From: Parvibaculum sp.
GTDB lineage: Bacteria; Pseudomonadota; Alphaproteobacteria; Parvibaculales; Parvibaculaceae
DNA: 11,330 nucleotides
Direction: 5' to 3'
NCBI GenBank assembly: GCA_014359855.1
Contig: JACIYQ010000227.1
Coordinates: 1 to 11,330, forward strand
Under the pieces are notes generated by a model that had not been told where the DNA came from, did no database searches, and was given only the letters and a program-made list of their open reading frames with translations. A program made the translations under genes and the position numbers. Positions 6,642-11,330 of this stretch are shown here, in pieces. Position 1 is the first letter of the stretch. Each line of letters starts with the position of its first letter.

Positions 6642-7199
6642 ATGGCGGGTACGGCGCTTCTTCTCGGCACCACGGGCATGCTCTCCGCCGCCGCGCGCCA
6701 TGCCGCCGGACTGGCGGAAAAATCCGTCATCGTCTCGCGCAATGCGGGCAGCTTCTCTTTCGGCGACGAAGCGCTCGACGCGAAATGCATCGCTCTCCCC
6801 GTCTCCTGTGAGGACGAGCCCGTGCTTCTCGCCGCGCTTGAGGAACACGCCCCCTTCTCCCTCGCCCTCACATGGATACGTCCCCGTGCGGAGCTTCTGC
6901 GCGCCGCGCTCGATGCGCTGGTCGCGCCGGGCGGCACGCTCATCGAGGTGATGGGCAGCCGCTCGATCCTTGCGGGAAAAAACGGCGAGCCCTCCATCGC
7001 CTCCATCCGCGCCGAGGCTCTCGCCCACCAGCCGGATATTTCATATGCGCAGGTTGTGCTCGGCTTTATGCGCGAGAACGGTGCCTCGCGCTGGCTCAAT
7101 CATGAAGAGATTTCCGCCGCCGCCATCGCCCAGATGGAAATGCCGCTGCCGCGCCGCATCGCAGGCACGCTGGAGCCCTGGGACGCGCGGCCTCAATAA
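6642..7199 (+). CDS. Small Rossmann-type, SDR-like protein resembling PRK08309
   Basis: A 185-residue protein. The N-terminus ALLLGTTGML (5-14) is a nucleotide-binding Gly loop of the kind seen at the start of short-chain dehydrogenases (GGTGML in relatives), followed by the next strand VIVSR (29-33). The C-terminal signature VVLGFMRENGASRWLNHEEIS (138-158) and the ending GTLEPWDARP (175-184) match, as I remember them, the provisional family PRK08309 ('short chain dehydrogenase'). The protein is much shorter than true SDRs (about 250 residues) and has no Tyr-x-x-x-Lys catalytic pair, so enzyme activity should not be assumed; it may bind NAD(P) or only keep the fold. AAGGA a few bases before the ATG supports the start. 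It converges with the acyltransferase gene, leaving 7 nt between the stops. The family call is fairly confident; the function is unknown. Confidence 0.85.
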   Translation: MAGTALLLGTTGMLSAAARHAAGLAEKSVIVSRNAGSFSFGDEALDAKCIALPVSCEDEPVLLAALEEHAPFSLALTWIRPRAELLRAALDALVAPGGTLIEVMGSRSILAGKNGEPSIASIRAEALAHQPDISYAQVVLGFMRENGASRWLNHEEISAAAIAQMEMPLPRRIAGTLEPWDARPQ

Positions 7200-7206
7200 G
7201 CAAGGC

Positions 7207-8457
7207 TCAGGCGAGCTTCGCCCTTACCTTCTGCACCAGCCCCATGAGGCGCGGATCGCTCTTGATCCGCCGTTTCGCCGCCAGCCCCGCGCGGATTGCG
7301 AGCGCTGCGCCATGTCCCGCAAGGCTCGCCCCCGCGATCATGTTGCGCATTTCCATCGGCGTGTCGCAGAAGCTTTCCTTGTAGGCCGCATAGCCCACGG
7401 AGAGATCGTAGGTCGCGATCCCCCGCTCGATGCTCGATTGCAGCAGCTTCAGCAGATGCAGCCGCCCCGGCGAGAGCTTCGGCAGCAATTCATGGTCATA
7501 GGTATGCACCATCAGTGTCGAGCGCCCGCGCCAGACATGGCCAATGCTGCCTGAGAGAAATTCGCCGTCGAGCCGCAGTTCCGCGACCTCGAGCAGCTTG
7601 CGCGCCTCCGGCAGCGCCGCGAGGCCGTGCCACGCGGCAAGATAATCCGCATTCTCGAAGATCGAGGAAATGCCCTGCGCCGCGAGCTGCACCGCCTTGC
7701 GCGAGAGAATATCCTCCGTCATCGCGATGCGCTCTTCCGCCGTCTCCGCGATGCGGAACGTCACCTCACCCTCCGCCTCGAGCTTGCGGAATTTGGAGCG
7801 GTCGATGCGCCGCGTCTCCGCCCGGTAGCGCTGCGAGAATTCCTCGAATGTCGACGGCAGGCCGAAGACATAGGCCGCGTCCGGCGCGGGCGAGGATGAG
7901 AGCGCCGCGAAGGGATTGCCGAGCGGTGCCGAGGGCGTGCCGAGCGACACGGGCTGGCTGTCCAGCATCACGAGGTCGTGGCGTGGCAGGGCGCGGCGGA
8001 TCTGCCGCCACAGCGCCTCGAAGCCGTCCCCGGATACATCGTCGAGCCGCGCCTCGAAATCGCTTGCGAGCAGCGGCCCCTTGTAATCGGCCATCCGCCC
8101 GCCGAGCCAGACGAGACGCCTGAGGCCGAACCGCCGCTCAATGCCGAGCGGCGCGAGCATCAGCGGCTCGCCGGCCCGCGTGACAACCGCGATCGCCGGT
8201 TCGATGCCGAGACGCTCTCCCACATGCCGGTGCCAGATCGAAAGCCAGTCGAAACTCTGGAAGGCGGTTCCGGCGGCATGGGCCTCGAAAGCGCGCCACA
8301 CGGGTTCCGCCGCCTCGAAACTTTCATAAAGCGTGATCCCTGCCGCATGCGCGAGCCTTGCCTCGTAGCCCGCCCGGAAACGCGCCGTCGTTCCCCGCGC
8401 GCCGCGCCTGGCGAACGTCACCGGGCGTTCAAGGGTTTCCTCGCTCGAAATACTCAT
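7207..8457 (-). CDS. GNAT-type acyltransferase, CelD/BcsL-like (BioF2-like/Acetyltransf_6 domain)
   Basis: A 416-residue protein of the CelD/BcsL class (COG5653; PF13480), relatives of FemAB-like GNAT enzymes. The N-terminal half begins ITLYESFEAAEPVWRAFEAH and AFQSFDWLSIWHRHVG (about 41-80), typical of this class. The second GNAT lobe spans about 205-362, with AELRLDGEFLSGSIGHVW (292-309) and the diagnostic end YDLSVGYAAYKESFC (350-364). Such proteins transfer acyl groups in exopolysaccharide, cellulose or cell-envelope synthesis, but the substrate is usually not known, and no polysaccharide gene is present here. The start at 8457 follows AGGAG with a 6-base gap. The open frame runs to 8931, but that part lies opposite the cupin gene and has no protein-family signal. 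The gene is a single unit divergent from the cupin. Confidence 0.93.
   Translation of the reverse strand: MSISSEETLERPVTFARRGARGTTARFRAGYEARLAHAAGITLYESFEAAEPVWRAFEAHAAGTAFQSFDWLSIWHRHVGERLGIEPAIAVVTRAGEPLMLAPLGIERRFGLRRLVWLGGRMADYKGPLLASDFEARLDDVSGDGFEALWRQIRRALPRHDLVMLDSQPVSLGTPSAPLGNPFAALSSSPAPDAAYVFGLPSTFEEFSQRYRAETRRIDRSKFRKLEAEGEVTFRIAETAEERIAMTEDILSRKAVQLAAQGISSIFENADYLAAWHGLAALPEARKLLEVAELRLDGEFLSGSIGHVWRGRSTLMVHTYDHELLPKLSPGRLHLLKLLQSSIERGIATYDLSVGYAAYKESFCDTPMEMRNMIAGASLAGHGAALAIRAGLAAKRRIKSDPRLMGLVQKVRAKLA
7210..7222 (+). terminator. Short inverted repeat at a convergent junction, possible terminator
   Basis: GGCGA-GCT-TCGCC forms a 5-bp stem with a 3-base loop, 11 bases after the stop of the Rossmann-protein gene and inside the last codons of the acyltransferase gene. 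The bases after it are only mildly pyrimidine-rich, with no clear T-run, so the terminator role is weakly supported. Confidence 0.25.
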
Positions 8458-8481
8458 CGTCCGCTCCTGACACGGCCCGGG

Positions 8482-8517
8482 CAGGATTTGTCCTGTTTCG
8501 GGACTGCCGGTTATATG
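8482..8517 (+). promoter_or_regulatory. Candidate promoter of the cupin gene with an overlapping palindrome
   Basis: TTGTCC (8488-8493) and TATATG (8512-8517) are 18 bases apart and face the cupin gene, giving a leader of about 70 bases. The inverted repeat CAGGA-TTTG-TCCTG (8482-8495) covers the -35 and could be an operator. The -10 region read on the other strand gives TATAAC, pointing at the acyltransferase gene, so the two genes may share overlapping -10 elements; I found no good matching -35 for that direction. Confidence 0.35.
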
Positions 8518-8595
8518 GTCCCTCGAACGAAGCAAGCTTCCGGCCAGAAAAACCGCCATGTTAGGCTGACGAAAAAGAACTGAGGGAGTGCTCAA

Positions 8596-8952
8596 ATGAC
8601 GGTCTTGCCGGTCCCCTTCGACATCACGGAGCTTGCCCCCGGGAAGGGTGCGCCCGATCCCGCCCGCGTCCTTTCCGGCAAGCCGGACAACCGCGTCTGG
8701 AACCTCTACACCTCGCCGGACGGCAAGTTCTTCTCGGGCATCTGGGAAAGCGAGCCGGGCGCCTGGCGCATCGAATATACCGAGCACGAGTTCTGCCACA
8801 TCCTCGACGGCGTGAGCCGCATCGTGCCGGCCGGCGGCGGCGAGCCGATGACGGTGCGAAAGGGCGACGCCTTCGTCATCCCGGCCGGCTTCAAGGGTGT
8901 CTGGGAAGTGATCGAGCGCACGCGCAAGCACTACGCGATCTACGAGGCCTGA
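8596..8952 (+). CDS. Single-domain cupin protein (Cupin_3/COG3450-like)
   Basis: A 118-residue cytosolic protein made of one small beta-barrel. The order GIWESEPGAWRIEYTEHEFCHILDGVSRIV (48-77), GG (81-82), then GDAFVIPAGFKGVWEVIE (90-107) and RKHYAIYE (110-117) is that of the Cupin_3 family (PF05899, COG3450; '(S)-ureidoglycine aminohydrolase-like' cupins). Likely metal-site residues lie in E63-H64-E65 and H68; the second cupin motif is the GDAFVIPAG loop. True ureidoglycine aminohydrolases have two cupin domains and purine-catabolism neighbours; neither is seen, so that activity should not be transferred. GGGAG seven bases before the ATG supports the start. The gene converges with the antiporter gene, with 5 nt between stops and an inverted repeat over the junction. 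Small cupins of this kind are common and mostly uncharacterised. Confidence 0.93.
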   Translation: MTVLPVPFDITELAPGKGAPDPARVLSGKPDNRVWNLYTSPDGKFFSGIWESEPGAWRIEYTEHEFCHILDGVSRIVPAGGGEPMTVRKGDAFVIPAGFKGVWEVIERTRKHYAIYEA

Positions 8953-8971
8953 CCCGGCTAGGGCGCCTCGT
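8942..8971. terminator. Inverted repeat over the cupin/antiporter convergent junction, possible bidirectional terminator
   Basis: ACGAGGC (8942-8948) and GCCTCGT (8965-8971) form a perfect 7-bp stem; inside it CCC (8953-8955) can pair with GGG (8961-8963) around a 5-base loop. The structure covers both stop codons and is the same on either strand, as expected for a shared terminator. No T-run follows on either side. Confidence 0.35.
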
Positions 8972-10739
8972 CGGGCGCCACCGCCTGCCGCTCATAGACC
9001 TCCACGCGCACGCGGTCGATCAGCGTCGCCGCCACCTCGTTCGAGGCGCCGATGGCGCGCAGCACATGGCCGGAAAGCTGCAGCGACGCTTCGAGCGCTT
9101 CATGCACCACCGCCGTCGCGCCCGCCTTTTCGAGCTCGATCATGTGCTCGCGGTCCCGCGCCCGCGCATAGACAGGCACCTTCGGCCACTTCGCCCTGAG
9201 CGCCTTGACGAGCCGGCTCGCCGCCGCGCTGTCGTCCAGCGTCACGACGACCGCCGACGCCCTGGCGATGCCCACGCGCTCCAGCATCTCGGCCCGCGCC
9301 GCATCGCCATAATAGACGAGTTCGCCGCGCGTCCGCGCCGTGCGCGAGCGCATCGGATCGAGATCGAGCGCCACAAACGGAAGCTGCTGCTCGCTGAGCA
9401 GCCGTCCGATGGTGCGGCCCACACGCCCATAGCCCGCGATGATGACATGCGCCTCGAGCGCCGCGGCCTTTCCGTCGGCATCGCGCTCCCTGTCGCCTTC
9501 CATGCCGTCGAGCCGCGTCTGCAGCCAGCCGCCAAGCGCCGCAAGCCCCGGCGTCAGCGCCATCGACACCGCCGCCGATAGCTGCACCACATGCGCGACG
9601 GTGAGCGGCACCACGCCGCCCGCCACCGCCCCCGAAATCACCACGAAGGCGAACTCCCCGCCCGATGCGAGCAGAAGTCCCGTGCGCAGCGAACAGAGCC
9701 GCGTCTGCCCGAAGGAATAGGTAAGCCCCGCGATGAGCAGCGCCTTGAGCAGCGTGAAGACCGCGATGAGCGCCAGCACGGCATCGAAATTGTCCCGCAG
9801 CACCGAGAAGTCCATGCCAATGCCGACGCTGATGAAGAAGAGGCCGAGCAGCAGCGCCTTGAAGGGCTGTATGTCCGTCTCGATCTGCGGACGGAACTCG
9901 GTATCGGAAAGCAGAAGCCCGGCGAGGAACGCGCCGAGCGCCATCGAAAGCCCCGCCGCGCCCGTCGCCACCGCCGTCAGCAGCGCGGCGAGCAGCGACA
10001 GCGCGAGAAAGAGTTCCGGATTTTTCGTCCGCGCCACCACGCCGTAGAGCCAGCGCAGCACATAGCGGCCAACGGTCAGGATGAGCGCCACGGCAAGCGC
10101 CGCCTTCAGCATCGCGATCCCCGCGAGGCTGAACATGTTCACCTCGTCCCCGCCCTGCGCATAGGCGCTGAAGATCGACACCATGACGAGAAGCGGCACC
10201 ACCGCGAGGTCCTGCATCAGCAGGATCGAAAAGGCGATGCGTCCCGGCTGTGCGGCAAACTCGCCCCGCTCGATCAGCAGTTGCGTGACGATGGCGGTGG
10301 AGGAAAGCGCCAGCGCGAAGCCGAGAATGGTCGAGGCCGGAACGGATTGCCCCGCCGCCATGAACAGTCCCGTCAGCGCCGCCCCGCAAACCAGCACCTG
10401 CGCGCTGCCCAGCCCCAGCACATAGGTCCGCATCGACCGCAGCCTCTGCCACGACAATTCGAGTCCGATGGTAAACAGCAGGAAAACGACGCCCAGTTCG
10501 CCGATCTGGGAAACGCCTTCCGCATCCCCGATCAGCGCAACGCCATGCGGCCCGATCAGGGCGCCGATAAAGAGATAGCCGAGCACCGTACTCGCCCGGA
10601 ACCAGTGAAACAGCGGCATCACGGCGACCGCCGCAATCAGGAAAACGATGACTTCCTTGAGATAAGGGACATGGATTCCCCCCGCCACGACGGCCTCCAC
10701 CGCCGCCCCCGCACTCAGAACCTCGTTTTCCACTGTCAC
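8958..10739 (-). CDS. KefB/KefC-type monovalent cation:proton antiporter (CPA2) with RCK domain
   Basis: A 593-residue inner-membrane protein. Residues about 25-405 form the many-helix CPA2 antiporter, with GLELSWQRL (92-100), LALSSTAIVTQLL (143-155), the QD pair in LMQDLAVVPLL (174-184, Q176-D177 at the ion site as in KefC), ALGAFLAGLLLSDTEFR (267-283), LFFISVGIGMDF (300-311) and ASGGEFAFVV (358-367). A charged linker leads to a C-terminal RCK/TrkA-N domain starting HVIIAGYGRVGRTIGRLL (431-448), then GDA (478-480) and ARARDREHM (526-534), very like E. coli KefC. Such systems export K+ in exchange for H+; KefB/C of E. coli are held shut by glutathione and opened by its electrophile adducts, but that control cannot be read here, and no KefF/KefG ancillary gene is next to it. 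The start is a GTG (10739); a GTG two codons on (10733) is also possible. Confidence 0.95.
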   Translation of the reverse strand: MTVENEVLSAGAAVEAVVAGGIHVPYLKEVIVFLIAAVAVMPLFHWFRASTVLGYLFIGALIGPHGVALIGDAEGVSQIGELGVVFLLFTIGLELSWQRLRSMRTYVLGLGSAQVLVCGAALTGLFMAAGQSVPASTILGFALALSSTAIVTQLLIERGEFAAQPGRIAFSILLMQDLAVVPLLVMVSIFSAYAQGGDEVNMFSLAGIAMLKAALAVALILTVGRYVLRWLYGVVARTKNPELFLALSLLAALLTAVATGAAGLSMALGAFLAGLLLSDTEFRPQIETDIQPFKALLLGLFFISVGIGMDFSVLRDNFDAVLALIAVFTLLKALLIAGLTYSFGQTRLCSLRTGLLLASGGEFAFVVISGAVAGGVVPLTVAHVVQLSAAVSMALTPGLAALGGWLQTRLDGMEGDRERDADGKAAALEAHVIIAGYGRVGRTIGRLLSEQQLPFVALDLDPMRSRTARTRGELVYYGDAARAEMLERVGIARASAVVVTLDDSAAASRLVKALRAKWPKVPVYARARDREHMIELEKAGATAVVHEALEASLQLSGHVLRAIGASNEVAATLIDRVRVEVYERQAVAPDEAP

Positions 10740-10808
10740 CTCGCCGCCGCTGCTCTTCTTCTAGAGTACCGCAAATCTTGCCGCAATGCGGCGAATACCG
10801 CGCCATTC

Positions 10809-10837
10809 TTGCCATGGATCGCTGTCCACCTTATATG
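10809..10837 (+). promoter_or_regulatory. Candidate sigma70-type promoter for the CaCA antiporter gene
   Basis: TTGCCA (10809-10814, five of six consensus bases) and TATATG (10832-10837, four of six) have ideal 17-base spacing and face right. A short palindrome CCCT-GCA-AGGG (10838-10848) covers the expected transcription start. The leader to the antiporter ATG would be about 155 bases, long enough to hold control elements. Confidence 0.45.
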
Positions 10838-10892
10838 CCCTGCAAGGGGGCCGGGGGCGGACCCAGCCGAAACCGGAAGGACCAGCATCGAT

Positions 10893-11006
10893 ATGCGGAC
10901 CGGAAGCCGCGTGGCTTGCAGCTACAGATCATGTCCATACGCGGACGGTCCCGGCATCGCGCGCGCCGTCCCGTGCCCGGCCGCGCCGGAGGCTGCCGAT
11001 GCCTGA
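10893..11006 (+). other. Upstream ORF of 37 codons overlapping the CaCA antiporter start
   Basis: ATG at 10893 opens a 37-codon frame (starting MRTGSRVACSYRSC, three Cys in all, ending EAADA) whose TGA lies 8 nt inside the antiporter gene, in another frame. AAGGA precedes it but with an 11-base gap, longer than usual. It could be a translated leader coupled to the antiporter gene, or noise in a GC-rich leader. I do not recognise the peptide. Confidence 0.25.
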
Positions 11007-11330
11007 CATGTCCTACGTCTATCTGGCGGGTGGCCTCGTCATCCTCATCGTCTGCGGCGACTTCCTTGTCCGCGGCGCCGCCTCCCTTGCCGCGCGATAC
11101 GGTCTCTCACCGTTGCTGATCGCGCTCACCATCGTCGCCTTCGGCACCTCCGCACCGGAGCTTTTCGTCTCGGTGCGCGCCGCCCTCGCCGGATCGCCGG
11201 GCATCGCCATCGGCAATGTCGTCGGCAGCAACATCGCGAACATCCTGCTCATCCTCGGCCTGCCCGCCCTCATCATGCCGATCGCCTGCACCGGCCGCAC
11301 GGTCCCGCACAACATGCTCGTCATGATGGC
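10999..11330 (+). CDS. Ca2+/Na+ (cation) antiporter of the CaCA family, YrbG-like (3' end outside window)
   Basis: The first 110 residues of an inner-membrane exchanger. The first alpha-repeat of the family is complete: AFGTSAPELFVSV (47-59) and GNVVGSNIANILLILG (72-87), with helices at about 6-28 and 36-58. Glu54, Ser77 and Asn81 fall at residues that, as I recall, bind ions in the archaeal exchanger NCX_Mj (same numbering), so the ion site in this half looks intact. Full-length bacterial members have about 320 residues with a second inverted repeat that would lie outside the window. The start is well supported by GGAGG six bases before the ATG; a second Met at codon 4 is less well placed. 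The gene is divergent from the KefB/C-type antiporter, with 259 bases between. Whether it moves Ca2+, Na+, K+ or H+ cannot be told from this part. Confidence 0.95.
   Translation, partial: MPDMSYVYLAGGLVILIVCGDFLVRGAASLAARYGLSPLLIALTIVAFGTSAPELFVSVRAALAGSPGIAIGNVVGSNIANILLILGLPALIMPIACTGRTVPHNMLVMM

Noticed and set aside
8458..8931. N-terminal extension of the acyltransferase frame
   Set aside because: It lies opposite the cupin gene, has no family signal, and a strong AGGAG marks the start at 8457.
9100..10815. A 571-codon minus-strand frame overlapping the Kef-type gene in another frame
   Set aside because: It is Gly/Arg/Ala-rich with no membrane helices or motifs, whereas the overlapping frame gives a complete KefC-like protein.
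9591..11006. A 471-codon plus-strand frame opposite the Kef-type gene
   Set aside because: The product is Arg/His/Glu/Gln-rich shadow sequence with no domain; only its last 37 codons, outside the antiporter gene, are worth noting and are listed separately.
1..11330. A multi-gene defence, secretion or biosynthetic system
   Set aside because: Genes alternate in strand, belong to unrelated families and sit in units of one or two; no nuclease, toxin-antitoxin, reverse transcriptase, synthase or transposase signature was seen on either strand.

Overview
The window is GC-rich (codon third positions mostly G or C), apart from one AT-richer gene at 5347-6183. It reads as ordinary chromosome of an alphaproteobacterium. 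The support is a UvrB with a long N-terminal extension of about 80 residues, a GAAC-N7-AAAC element before uvrB that resembles the alphaproteobacterial LexA box, and a mix of families common in Rhizobiales or Parvibaculum-like genomes. Genus is not decidable from this sequence. I see no rRNA, tRNA, CRISPR array, transposase, integrase, phage gene or recognisable defence operon. Every gene-free stretch is shorter than 300 bases; the longest are 10740-10998, 6441-6641 and 8458-8595.

Layout. 1-1234 (+): two tandem, overlapping, paralogous TetR/AcrR-type regulators, the first cut by the left edge. 1231-2498 (-): a two-gene operon of a small membrane protein with a PH-like domain followed by a SAM-dependent methyltransferase, coupled by an ATGA overlap; it converges on the second TetR gene so tightly that one CTAG supplies both stop codons. 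2608-2886 (+): a small single-span membrane protein. 2968-5289 (+): uvrB, the damage-recognition helicase of nucleotide excision repair, with a candidate LexA-like box and a promoter placed so that the mRNA may be leaderless. 5347-6183 (+): an AT-richer gene for an unrecognised two-span, coiled-coil protein, the best candidate for recently acquired DNA. 6207-6440 (-): a 77-residue two-span membrane protein. 6642-7199 (+): a small Rossmann-type protein resembling PRK08309. 7207-8457 (-): a CelD/BcsL-type GNAT acyltransferase. 8596-8952 (+): a single-domain cupin. 8958-10739 (-): a KefB/KefC-type cation/proton antiporter with a C-terminal RCK domain. 10999-11330 (+): the start of a CaCA-family Ca2+/Na+ (or cation/H+) antiporter, cut by the right edge.

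How they work together. Mostly they do not: these look like independent housekeeping or stress units in alternating orientation, so each divergent gap probably carries its own promoters and each convergent junction is very tight (a shared CTAG, a 7-nt gap and a 5-nt gap). The functional groupings that can be argued are the TetR pair, the PH-protein/methyltransferase operon, and the divergent pair of inner-membrane ion antiporters at the right end. No previously undescribed multi-gene system is evident. The most unusual items are the AT-rich membrane gene after uvrB, the uvrB control region, and a short Cys-containing upstream ORF that overlaps the start of the CaCA antiporter gene.
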